Below, piece after piece: positions 41,092-50,475 of a stretch of 64,000 bases of DNA. Each line of letters opens with the position of its first letter. The stretch's first letter is position 1. The stretch is from CAZOWM01 sp964583615. Lineage in GTDB: Bacteria > Spirochaetota > B62-G9 > DRHN01. The stretch spans positions 1 through 64,000 of the forward strand of contig CAZOWM010000011.1 in NCBI GenBank assembly GCA_964583615.1. Direction: 5' to 3'. Below the pieces are notes generated by a model that saw only the letters and a program-made list of their open reading frames with translations, had not been told where the DNA came from and made no database searches. The position numbers were made by a program, and so were the translations under genes.

Positions 41092-41460
41092 CTACAGGAC
41101 CTCTGGAGCAAGCGAGACAATTTTCATGAAATTCTTTTCGCGAAGCTCCCTCGCAACCGGTCCGAATATTCGAGTCCCCCGAGGATTCATCTGGTTATCG
41201 ATTACCACAGCCGCGTTTTCATCGAACTTTATGTAGCTCCCGTCCGGCCGCCTGATCTCCTTTGTAGTTCGTACCACGATGGCCTTGACCTTGTCTCCCT
41301 TCCTGATCGGAGCGTTCGGCATGGCATTTTTCACCGAGCAGACGATCACGTCGCCCACAGACGCGTACCGCCGCATGGCTCCGCCGAGGACCTTTATGCA
41401 GAGCAATTTTTTTGCCCCGCTGTTGTCGGCAACATTGAGATATGACTCCGTCTGTATCAT
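41092..41460 (-). CDS. rplN: 50S ribosomal protein L14
   Basis: 122 residues, MIQTESYLNVADNSGAKKLL, GDVIVCSVKNAMPNAPIRKG and RGTRIFGPVARELREKNFMK are diagnostic. L14 forms an intersubunit bridge. It is 10 bases downstream of rpsQ. Confidence 0.98.
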   Translation of the reverse strand: MIQTESYLNVADNSGAKKLLCIKVLGGAMRRYASVGDVIVCSVKNAMPNAPIRKGDKVKAIVVRTTKEIRRPDGSYIKFDENAAVVIDNQMNPRGTRIFGPVARELREKNFMKIVSLAPEVL

Positions 41461-41470
41461 CGTTTTCCCT

Positions 41471-41737
41471 TTACTTCGCCTTTTTGATAATGTCCAACAG
41501 CTTCCAGCTCTTGTTTTTGCTGATCGGTCTTGTCTCTACAAACCGGACTATATCCCCGACACCACATTCGTTTTTTTCATCATGAACCTGGTAGCGTTTG
41601 GAGCGTTTTATGTATTTCTTGTACATCGGATGCTTCTTTTTATCTTCGACGAGCACAACAACCGTTTTATCCATTCTGTCGCTCACTACAGAACCGACTC
41701 GTATCTTTTTTGCCCTTTTTTGCCCTTCCGTCATCAC
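41471..41737 (-). CDS. rpsQ: 30S ribosomal protein S17
   Basis: 88 residues. RVGSVVSDRMDKTVVVLVED, KKYIKRSKRYQVHDEKNECG and GDIVRFVETRPISKNKSWKL are characteristic. The start overlaps the rpmC stop by 4 bases. Confidence 0.97.
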   Translation of the reverse strand: MMTEGQKRAKKIRVGSVVSDRMDKTVVVLVEDKKKHPMYKKYIKRSKRYQVHDEKNECGVGDIVRFVETRPISKNKSWKLLDIIKKAK

Positions 41738-41958
41738 TTCTCAACTCCGTTCGTCGCATGTTTTTTTCTTATACCGAGCTCATACTCGTGCAGCATGGTT
41801 TTCACGCACGCTATTTTTCTTCTCGTTTCCCGTATTTTCAGAGTATTCTCCATCTGTCCCATCAACTTGTTGAAGCGAAACACCCGGTAATCTTTGTGAA
41901 GCTTTTCCGCAAGTTCCCTGAGTTCGTCAATGCTCATTTCGTTCACGTTTTCTCTCAT
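41734..41958 (-). CDS. rpmC: 50S ribosomal protein L29
   Basis: 74 residues, two-helix protein near the exit tunnel. MSIDELRELAEKLHKDYRVF, then RFNKLMGQMENTLKIRETRR. N-terminal MRENVNE precedes the usual start. It lies between rplP and rpsQ. Confidence 0.95.
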   Translation of the reverse strand: MRENVNEMSIDELRELAEKLHKDYRVFRFNKLMGQMENTLKIRETRRKIACVKTMLHEYELGIRKKHATNGVEK

Positions 41959-41983
41959 CTTCGCACCTCCGTGTACCGGTACG

Positions 41984-42397
41984 CTACACCATATACCGTG
42001 TCACGAATTTGGTCTTGATCGGCAGCTTGTGTGAAGCCAGACGGAGTGCTTCACGGGCGAGGTCCTCTTTAATTCCCGCAATCTCGAACATCACCCTTCC
42101 CGGTTTGATGACCGCAACCCAGCCCTCGGGCATACCCTTTCCCTTTCCCATCCGCGTCTCTGCGGGTTTCTTCGTATACGGCATGTCCGGAAATATTCTG
42201 ATCCACACTTTTCCACCTCTCTTGATATGACGGGTCAGCGCCACTCTCGCGGCTTCGATCTGCCTGTTCGTCACCCATCCGGGCTCCAGTGCCGAAAGCC
42301 CGTACTCCCCAAAGGTAACCAGGCCCCCCTTTATGGCCTTGCCTCCCATTCGTCCGCGCTGTTTCTTTCTGTACTTGAATTTATTTGGCTGTAGCAT
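41984..42397 (-). CDS. rplP: 50S ribosomal protein L16
   Basis: 137 residues. MLQPNKFKYRKKQRGRMGGK, TNRQIEAARVALTRHIKRGG and MGKGKGMPEGWVAVIKPGR are the usual motifs, including the Arg that is hydroxylated in E. coli (in the GKGMPEGW region). It is one base after rpsC. Confidence 0.98.
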   Translation of the reverse strand: MLQPNKFKYRKKQRGRMGGKAIKGGLVTFGEYGLSALEPGWVTNRQIEAARVALTRHIKRGGKVWIRIFPDMPYTKKPAETRMGKGKGMPEGWVAVIKPGRVMFEIAGIKEDLAREALRLASHKLPIKTKFVTRYMV

Positions 42398-42398
42398 C

Positions 42399-43085
42399 TT
42401 ACTTTCCCAGTGCTGTTTTTCGTTTTTTCAGCAGAATACCTGCGTCCTGTTTCGCGTCCTTCCCGTATATCTCTCCTTTGTACACCCAGACCTTCACCCC
42501 GATTGATCCGAATGTAGTGTGGGCCTCGATAAAACCGTAATCAATGTCAGCCCTGAATGTGTGGAGCGGGATCATTCCCTCTTTGTAGGATTCTGTTCTC
42601 GCCATCTCCGCGCCGCCGAGCCTGCCAGAACAGGTAATCTTTATTCCCTGGGCCCCTGCCTGAATGGTGTTCGTGATCGCCTTTTTCATCGCCCTTCGAA
42701 ACGCAACTCTTCCCACAAGCTGCCTGGCGATTCCCTGTGCGATAAGCTCGGCGTCAAGCTGAGGAGCTTTGATCTCTTTTATCTTTATCTGTATGTTCTT
42801 GTCCGTAAACCGTGACAGCTCCCTGCTGATGTTCTCAACTTCCGCTCCCTTTCTTCCAATGACGATTCCCGGTCGGGCGGTATGTATGATGACGTTCACT
42901 TTTTCCGGATACCTGATGATTTCGATCTTCGAAACCTCTCCGTTTGCGAGCCGTCTTTTCAGGTGTCTCCGTATGGCAAGGTCTTCATGAAGGCTTTTTG
43001 CGTAGCTCTTTTTCGAATACCAGCGCGAATCCCATGTGCGATTTATCCCCAGCCGCATTCCGACGGGATTTACTTTTTGCCCCAT
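42399..43085 (-). CDS. rpsC: 30S ribosomal protein S3
   Basis: 228 residues from ATG 43085 (MGQKVNPVGMRLGINRTWDS); a GGAGG lies 5 bases before it, favouring this over the preceding ATG. The KH domain motif VIGRKGAEVE is present, with ISRELSRFTDKNIQIKIKEI and GRLGGAEMARTE. Standard S10 position. Confidence 0.98.
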   Translation of the reverse strand: MGQKVNPVGMRLGINRTWDSRWYSKKSYAKSLHEDLAIRRHLKRRLANGEVSKIEIIRYPEKVNVIIHTARPGIVIGRKGAEVENISRELSRFTDKNIQIKIKEIKAPQLDAELIAQGIARQLVGRVAFRRAMKKAITNTIQAGAQGIKITCSGRLGGAEMARTESYKEGMIPLHTFRADIDYGFIEAHTTFGSIGVKVWVYKGEIYGKDAKQDAGILLKKRKTALGK

Positions 43086-43097
43086 CATTTCCTCCGA

Positions 43098-43445
43098 TTA
43101 TTTTTGTATTTCCTCTCCGGAAACGACAACAGAAATATGGCACGTTCGCTTGTTAATGCGATCCGCCCTACCGCGTGCCCTCGGCTTCCACCGTTTGAGC
43201 GTTGGTCCCTGGTTGACCTTTATCTCGTCGATCCGTATGGTTTCTTCATCTATATTCTTGCTCTTCGCCATGAGATTCGACACTGCAGACTGAATCACTC
43301 CGTGAAGAACACGAGCTCCGTGTGCGGTGTGAATTTTCAGGGCTGCCACCGCCTCCCTGTACGGAAGATCCTTCACAGCCCTTCCGTACTTTCCCACCTT
43401 CCTGTCCGATATCCTGATGTACTTTGCAATTGCCCGTGCTTCCAT
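43098..43445 (-). CDS. rplV: 50S ribosomal protein L22
   Basis: 115 residues, lines the exit tunnel. AKYIRISDRKVGKYGRAVKD, VLHGVIQSAVSNLMAKSKNI and the tunnel loop region GPTLKRWKPRARGRADRINK are present. Between rpsS and rpsC. Confidence 0.97.
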   Translation of the reverse strand: MEARAIAKYIRISDRKVGKYGRAVKDLPYREAVAALKIHTAHGARVLHGVIQSAVSNLMAKSKNIDEETIRIDEIKVNQGPTLKRWKPRARGRADRINKRTCHISVVVSGEEIQK

Positions 43446-43457
43446 ACCGAATCACCT

Positions 43458-43739
43458 CTACTTGACCCTTGATGATTTTTCAGATCCCGCGTGCCCCTTG
43501 AACAGCCGTGTGGGCGAAAACTCGCCAAGCTTGTGCCCGACCATGTTCTCCGTCACATATACTGGGAAGAATTTCTTGCCGTTGTACACGTTGAACGTGT
43601 GCCCTACCATTTCCGGAAAAATCGTCGACCTTCTCGACCATGTCTTGATAATCTTTTTGTCATTGGTCTTGTTGAGCTCAACGACTTTTTTATAAAGCTT
43701 TTTGTCGATATAAGGGCCCTTTTTTATGGATCGTGACAA
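43458..43739 (-). CDS. rpsS: 30S ribosomal protein S19
   Basis: 93 residues. MSRSIKKGPYIDKKLYKKVV, TWSRRSTIFPEMVGHTFNVY and ENMVGHKLGEFSPTRLFKGH are diagnostic. It is 18 bases downstream of rplB. Confidence 0.98.
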   Translation of the reverse strand: MSRSIKKGPYIDKKLYKKVVELNKTNDKKIIKTWSRRSTIFPEMVGHTFNVYNGKKFFPVYVTENMVGHKLGEFSPTRLFKGHAGSEKSSRVK

Positions 43740-43757
43740 AGTTTACGACCTCCTCGA

Positions 43758-44582
43758 TCACCTTTTCTTGCTTATGATGTACTTATCCGAAGGTTTGTTC
43801 TTCTTCCTGGTTTTATACCCCTTTGTCGGCTGCCCCCACGGAGAAACAGGATGCCTGCCGCCAGAGGTTCTTCCCTCACCGCCGCCGTGCGGGTGGTCAT
43901 GGGGATTCATTGCTACACCCCTGACTTTCGGTCTCTTTCCCATCCACCGTGACCGCCCCGCTTTTCCAAGAGAAACGTTGAGATGGTCCTGATTGCCTAT
44001 CTGACCGATGGTTACGTAGCACTGCTCGTTGATGATCCTGGTTTCACCTGAAGGCAGCTTGATGAAACAGTTTTTTCCTTCTTGCCCCACAAACTGGATA
44101 AAGGAACCGGCGGATCGCGCCATCTGCCCCCCTTTTCCGGGAGTGAGCTCCACGTTATGCACGACTGTTCCCATAGGAAGCCTGCTGATCGGCATAGCGT
44201 TTCCCACCGCAACCTTCACATTTTCACCCGCAGAAACCACATCGCCCACGTGCAGCTTGTCGGGAGCGAGAATGTACCTTCTTTCACCGTCCCTGTAGCA
44301 CAAAAGGGCGATGCGCGCGCTCCTGTTCGGGTCATATTCTATGGTTTCAACAGTTGCTTCGATCTCCCGCTTGTCGCGCTTGAAGTCGATTTTCCTGTAC
44401 AGCTTCTTTGCGCCGCCCCCTCTCCTCCTGAGGGTAATCCTTCCTTTATTATTTCTTCCGCTGATCCTCTTTTTCCCCTCTGTCAGCGATTTGTACGGTT
44501 TTTTTTCGGTCAGATCCTCACCTGACACAACCGAAAAGAACCTTCGCGACGGCGTCGTTGGTTTGTATTTTTTTATTGCCAT
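43758..44582 (-). CDS. rplB: 50S ribosomal protein L2
   Basis: 274 residues, essential for peptidyl transferase activity. MAIKKYKPTTPSRRFFSVVS, GRITLRRRGGGAKKLYRKID and the conserved His region VAMNPHDHPHGGGEGRTSGG are intact, followed by RHPVSPWGQPTKGYKTRKK. Confidence 0.98.
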   Translation of the reverse strand: MAIKKYKPTTPSRRFFSVVSGEDLTEKKPYKSLTEGKKRISGRNNKGRITLRRRGGGAKKLYRKIDFKRDKREIEATVETIEYDPNRSARIALLCYRDGERRYILAPDKLHVGDVVSAGENVKVAVGNAMPISRLPMGTVVHNVELTPGKGGQMARSAGSFIQFVGQEGKNCFIKLPSGETRIINEQCYVTIGQIGNQDHLNVSLGKAGRSRWMGKRPKVRGVAMNPHDHPHGGGEGRTSGGRHPVSPWGQPTKGYKTRKKNKPSDKYIISKKR

Positions 44583-44635
44583 GCTCTCACTCTCAATCTA
44601 TACGAAATTCCGCTGAACTCTGGACGCGTGAAAGA

Positions 44636-44923
44636 TTAGACGCCTTCGAACAGCTCGATTTTATCCCCTTCCTTCAACCTGACAATCGCCTTTTTCCATG
44701 ATGATGTATATCCCAGCTTGTACCGCACCCTCTTTTGCTTTCCCCGCACATTCATCACGTTGCAGGACACAGGCTCAACTCCGAATATCTCCCTTACCGC
44801 GCGTATGACGTCCTTTTTGTTCGCCTTTTTATTCACTTTGAATGCGTAGCGTCCCTTTTCCTGAAGTGCCGTGCTCTTTTCCGTGATGATTGGATGGAGT
44901 ATAATCTCGCCTTTTTTCATCAT
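44636..44923 (-). CDS. rplW: 50S ribosomal protein L23
   Basis: 95 residues, binding platform for trigger factor and SRP. ILHPIITEKSTALQEKGRYA, then FKVNKKANKKDVIRAVREIF and VMNVRGKQKRVRYKLGY. Start at 44923 or the next ATG at 44920. It sits between rplD and rplB. Confidence 0.97.
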   Translation of the reverse strand: MMKKGEIILHPIITEKSTALQEKGRYAFKVNKKANKKDVIRAVREIFGVEPVSCNVMNVRGKQKRVRYKLGYTSSWKKAIVRLKEGDKIELFEGV

Positions 44924-44932
44924 GATCTCACA

Positions 44933-45565
44933 TTACGAATATTTTTGATTCAGAAGCTGCGCGGCGCTTTCGGTGATGAGAAGCTGATTCGCATAGAGAA
45001 GTTCCTTTATGCTGATCAGATTCGCATCATGGTACGTGACCCACGGAATATTCCGCCCCGCCCGTTTGTTCATCGGTTTCGGCTCTTTGTCAAGAATCAG
45101 CACCCGTTTTCTCTTATTCTCACTCCCGGCAAGAGCGGAAGCGATGAGTGAAAAATCCTTTGTTTTCCCCGAATCAACGCTGAAGTCCTCGATGACCTTG
45201 ATGAGCTTCTCATTCATCTTGTGAGAAAGCACGGAAACAACGCCGAGCCGTTTCAGCTTTCTGGATACACGCTCACTGTAGGAACGAGGTTTCGGCCCGA
45301 AAGCGATCCCTCCTCCCACTCGTATGGGGCTCCTTCGTGAGCCCGCGCGCGCCTTTCCGGTCCCCTTCTGCTTATAGAGCTTCGCCCCGCTCCCTCTCAC
45401 TTCAGCCCTTCCCTTGGTCGATGCAGTTCCCTGCCGCGCATTGGAAAGCTCGGCCCTGAGACTGTAGTATATGGCAGACTTATTGGGAGTGATGTTGAAC
45501 ACCTCATCCTTGAGGGTCGTCTTTCCCTTTTCTTTCCCCTGAATATCGTATACAGTCACGTCCAT
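44933..45565 (-). CDS. rplD: 50S ribosomal protein L4
   Basis: About 210 residues from ATG 45565 (MDVTVYDIQGKEKGKTTLKD); ATG 45571 and GTG 45574 in the same frame are alternatives. RQGTASTKGRAEVRGSGAKL, YKQKGTGKARAGSRRSPIRV and GGIAFGPKPRSYS form the conserved tunnel-loop region. rplC, normally immediately upstream, is missing here, and the Shine-Dalgarno in front of rplD is weak, while a strong AGGAG lies about 30 bases further up without a start codon at the right distance. Confidence 0.95.
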   Translation of the reverse strand: MDVTVYDIQGKEKGKTTLKDEVFNITPNKSAIYYSLRAELSNARQGTASTKGRAEVRGSGAKLYKQKGTGKARAGSRRSPIRVGGGIAFGPKPRSYSERVSRKLKRLGVVSVLSHKMNEKLIKVIEDFSVDSGKTKDFSLIASALAGSENKRKRVLILDKEPKPMNKRAGRNIPWVTYHDANLISIKELLYANQLLITESAAQLLNQKYS

Positions 45566-45574
45566 TGGCATCAC

Positions 45575-45668
45575 TCATACTTTCAGAAATAATCTCTCCT
45601 GCTGCACATGGCAGGAAACTATTTTGTTGAAACGAAGCCCGCTCAGGGCTCTGGACAACAAATCTGAG
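45575..45668 (-). other. rpsJ-rplD junction lacking rplC
   Basis: Only 94 bases separate the rpsJ stop from rplD. In nearly all bacteria this place holds rplC (L3, about 200 residues). The gap has no L3-like reading frame in any phase. It contains a hairpin (GAGCCC-TGAGC-GGGCTT, about 45638-45654) and an orphan AGGAGAG at about 45596-45602, followed by ATTATT rather than a start codon. Confidence 0.85.
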
Positions 45669-45977
45669 TTACTGCTTGATCTCAACATCAACACCGGCAG
45701 GCAGCTCCAGCTTCATGAGGGCGTTTATCGTTTCGCCGGTGGGATTTATTATGTCAATCAGCCTCTTGTGTGTTCTCATCTCGAATTGCTCCCTTGACTT
45801 CTTGTTTACATGGGGAGATCTGAGAACCGTATACTTGTTTATCTTCGTCGGCAGCGGCACCGGCCCCGATACTTTCGCACCTGCACGGGTCACCGCGTTC
45901 ACGATGGACTTTGCCGATTGATCGATCAGTTCTGCATCAAACGCTCTCAAACGAACCCGAATTTTTTGTACGTCCAT
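45669..45977 (-). CDS. rpsJ: 30S ribosomal protein S10
   Basis: 102 residues from ATG 45977 (MDVQKIRVRLRAFDAELIDQ); an in-frame TTG at 45983 is less likely. GPVPLPTKINKYTVLRSPHV, KKSREQFEMRTHKRLIDI and the tail PAGVDVEIKQ are typical. It is 8 bases downstream of tuf and starts the S10 group. S10 also acts as NusE in transcription antitermination. Confidence 0.98.
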   Translation of the reverse strand: MDVQKIRVRLRAFDAELIDQSAKSIVNAVTRAGAKVSGPVPLPTKINKYTVLRSPHVNKKSREQFEMRTHKRLIDIINPTGETINALMKLELPAGVDVEIKQ

Positions 45978-45985
45978 TTTCAAAC

Positions 45986-47176
45986 CTATTCAATGATATC
46001 GGTGACCGCACCAGCGCCGACAGTCCGTCCACCTTCCCTGATTGCAAACCTCATTCCTTTTTCCATCGCCACCGTGGTGATCAGTTCGACCTCCATGTTC
46101 ACGTTGTCACCGGGCATGACCATTTCCACCCCTTCAGGAAGCTTGATCACACCGGTCACATCCGTTGTTCGAACGTAAATCTGCGGCCTGTACCCGCTGA
46201 AAAACGGCGTATGCCTTCCGCCTTCCTCCTTGGTCAGCACATACACCTGAGCCTTGAACTTGTTGTGCGGAGTGATGGTTCCCGGTTTGGCAACGACCTG
46301 ACCGCGCTCGACCTCTTCGCGCTTGATCCCTCTGAGAAGCACGCCGATGTTGTCTCCCGCCTGCCCTTCGTCGAGTATCTTTCTGAACATCTCGACTCCG
46401 GTGCACACGGTCTTCGCAGTCGGTCTAATCCCGATGATTTCAACTTCCTCGTTCACATGGATCTTTCCGCGGTCGACTCTTCCAGTCACAACCGTTCCTC
46501 TTCCCGAGATAGTGAACACATCCTCAATGGGCATGAGAAACGGCTTGTCCACCTCTCTCTTCGGTTCGGGAATATACGCATCCACTGCGTCCAACAGTTC
46601 TTGAACGCTCTTTGTCGCTTCCTCGTCGTTGGGGTTGTTCATCGCATTGAGAGCGCTCCCCTTGATCACGGGAATTTCATCCCCCGGAAATTCGTACTCT
46701 GTCAGGAGGTCACGAACTTCCATCTCAACCAGTTCAATGAGCTCAGGATCATCGACTCTGTCGATCTTGTTGAGGTAGACGACCATCGCCGGTACGCCGA
46801 CCTGGCGTGCGAGAAGAATGTGCTCACGGGTCTGAGCCATCGGCCCGTCATCTGCAGCAACAACAAGTATGGCGCCGTCCATCTGTGCAGCCCCGGTGAT
46901 CATGTTCTTGACGTAGTCGGCATGTCCAGGACAGTCGACGTGTGCATAGTGCCGATTGGCTGTCTCATACTCGACATGCTGCGTTGCAATGGTTATGCCT
47001 CTTTCCCTTTCTTCAGGTGCATTGTCGATCTCCTCGAATTTCTTTTCCTGCGCCCAGCCTTTTTTTGCAAGAAAAAACGTTATTGCAGAGGTGAGAGTGG
47101 TCTTCCCGTGATCAACGTGACCGATCGTCCCGATATTGACGTGCGGTTTCGTCCTCTCATACTTCTCTTTTGCCAT
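45986..47176 (-). CDS. tuf: elongation factor Tu
   Basis: 396 residues. GTPase that carries aminoacyl-tRNA to the A site. P-loop GHVDHGKT, DCPGHADYVKNM, NKID and the SA-type GSALNA motif (KGSALNAM) are present, and domain 2 has GRGTVVTGRVDRG. The Thr of the switch I region sits in RERGITI. Strong GGAGG precedes ATG 47176. A promoter candidate lies in the 107-base gap after fusA. Confidence 0.98.
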   Translation of the reverse strand: MAKEKYERTKPHVNIGTIGHVDHGKTTLTSAITFFLAKKGWAQEKKFEEIDNAPEERERGITIATQHVEYETANRHYAHVDCPGHADYVKNMITGAAQMDGAILVVAADDGPMAQTREHILLARQVGVPAMVVYLNKIDRVDDPELIELVEMEVRDLLTEYEFPGDEIPVIKGSALNAMNNPNDEEATKSVQELLDAVDAYIPEPKREVDKPFLMPIEDVFTISGRGTVVTGRVDRGKIHVNEEVEIIGIRPTAKTVCTGVEMFRKILDEGQAGDNIGVLLRGIKREEVERGQVVAKPGTITPHNKFKAQVYVLTKEEGGRHTPFFSGYRPQIYVRTTDVTGVIKLPEGVEMVMPGDNVNMEVELITTVAMEKGMRFAIREGGRTVGAGAVTDIIE

Positions 47177-47245
47177 TTAATCCTCCTATCGGATCATGAG
47201 ACCCTGTGTGTTTTTGTGCGGACACGAACGTAATAAAAATATTGG

Positions 47246-47274
47246 AAAATAGCAATATTTATTTGTATTTTCAA
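47246..47274 (-). promoter_or_regulatory. candidate tuf promoter overlapping an AT-rich hairpin
   Basis: Minus strand: TTGAAA (47274-47269), 17-base spacer, TATTTT (47251-47246). The same bases can form AAATATTG/CAATATTT (47260-47253 with 47244-47237) followed by TTTATT, a weak terminator for fusA. Promoter and hairpin overlap, so only one may be real. Confidence 0.35.
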
Positions 47275-47283
47275 TTCCCTTCA

Positions 47284-49383
<2,100 letters not shown>

Positions 49384-49384
49384 A

Positions 49385-49855
49385 TTACCACTTGTAGTGC
49401 GCAAACGCCTTGTTGGCTTCCGCCATTTTGCGCGTGTCCTCCATTTTCTTTACTGCAGCCCCTGTGTTGTTGTACGCGTCGATGAACTCGGCCGCGAGCT
49501 TTTCACTCATCGATTTTCCCTGCCTTCCGCGCGCGTACCCGATGATCCATCGAAGCGCGAGCGCGATTTTCCTGTCGTGCCGCACTTCCACCGGGACCTG
49601 GTATGTTGCGCCCCCAACTCTGCGCGACTTCACCTCGAGCTCCGGCTTGACGTTATCAATTGCCTTGCTGAAGACTTCGAGTGGAGGCTTGTGAATCTTT
49701 TCCTCTATCAGCGCGAACGCCTCGTACAGCACATGCTGGGCGAGGCTCTTTTTCCCCTCGAGCATAAGGTTGTTGATGAACTGCGATACCAGCGCTGAGT
49801 GATACTTTGGATCCGGAAGAATTTCCTGTCTCTTCTGAAAATGTCTTCGTGGCAC
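49385..49855 (-). CDS. rpsG: 30S ribosomal protein S7
   Basis: 156 residues from a GTG start at 49855 (VPRRHFQKRQEILPDPKYHS), preceded by GGAG at a distance of 8; that length equals the common S7 length. RRVGGATYQVPVEVRHDRKI and RWIIGYARGRQGKSMSEKLA are conserved. An intrinsic-terminator-like hairpin lies just upstream, between rpsL and this gene. Confidence 0.96.
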   Translation of the reverse strand: MPRRHFQKRQEILPDPKYHSALVSQFINNLMLEGKKSLAQHVLYEAFALIEEKIHKPPLEVFSKAIDNVKPELEVKSRRVGGATYQVPVEVRHDRKIALALRWIIGYARGRQGKSMSEKLAAEFIDAYNNTGAAVKKMEDTRKMAEANKAFAHYKW

Positions 49856-49871
49856 TTTGTTTACTCCATGC

Positions 49872-49903
49872 AAAAAAGTAGCCGGTTTCATGCACAAACC
49901 GGC
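49872..49903 (-). terminator. terminator-like hairpin between rpsL and rpsG
   Basis: On the minus strand GCCGGTTT (49903-49896) pairs with AAACCGGC (49888-49881) over a 7-base loop, then TAC and six T (49877-49872). It sits immediately before the rpsG Shine-Dalgarno, so it would act as an attenuator within the str operon rather than an end. Confidence 0.6.
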
Positions 49904-49987
49904 CTCTCAACAAGAGACCTTTCCGACCTCTGCCGGTGGTTTCTTCCTGTTTGCTGCACGTACATTATGACAACGAAGGCTGTACCC

Positions 49988-50362
49988 CTATGCCTTCGGC
50001 CTCTTTACTCCGTACTTTGATCTCGCTTTCTTCCGGTTTTCAACTCCCAGGGTGTCGAGAACACCCCGCACGATATGATACCGAACGCCCGGCAGGTCTT
50101 TCACCCGCCCCCCTCTGATCATGACCACTGAGTGCTCCTGCAGATTGTGTCCGATCCCGGGAATGTATGCGGTCACCTCGATCCCGTTCGTAAGCCGTAC
50201 CCGTGCCACCTTTCTCAGCGCGGAATTCGGCTTTTTCGGAGTAAATGTCATGACACGTGTGCACACTCCCCTCCGCTGCGGACACTGTTGCAGCGCAGGC
50301 GCGGAAGTCTTGTTCTGCAGCTTTTTCCTTCCTTTTCTGATAAGCTGATTTACAGTCGGCAT
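49988..50362 (-). CDS. rpsL: 30S ribosomal protein S12
   Basis: 124 residues, decoding-centre protein. MPTVNQLIRKGRKKLQNKTS, QRRGVCTRVMTFTPKKPNSA and RGGRVKDLPGVRYHIVRG are present. The two Lys residues whose mutation gives streptomycin resistance (in TPKKPNS and GRVKDLPGV) are wild type. GGAG precedes the ATG; a promoter lies at 50392-50420. Confidence 0.98.
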   Translation of the reverse strand: MPTVNQLIRKGRKKLQNKTSAPALQQCPQRRGVCTRVMTFTPKKPNSALRKVARVRLTNGIEVTAYIPGIGHNLQEHSVVMIRGGRVKDLPGVRYHIVRGVLDTLGVENRKKARSKYGVKRPKA

Positions 50363-50391
50363 ACGCAGTTCTCCGCCTACAAAGTAGTGCG

Positions 50392-50420
50392 AATGTACTG
50401 TTTCTTTAATATATAGTCAA
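50392..50420 (-). promoter_or_regulatory. promoter of the str operon (rpsL)
   Basis: Minus strand: TTGACT (50420-50415), 17-base spacer, TACATT (50397-50392). It lies in the rpoC-rpsL gap and would start a transcript about 25 bases before rpsL. The hexamers are the same as those of the maf promoter. Confidence 0.6.
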
Positions 50421-50475
50421 TGTTTTATTTCACATCTGTGCCGTGGAATACGAAAACAAACAGACGTACAGGCAC

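Noticed and set aside
45911..47233. 440-codon open frame on the plus strand opposite tuf
   Set aside because: It is antisense to a complete EF-Tu gene; its translation shows no known family and mirrors the biased codons of tuf.
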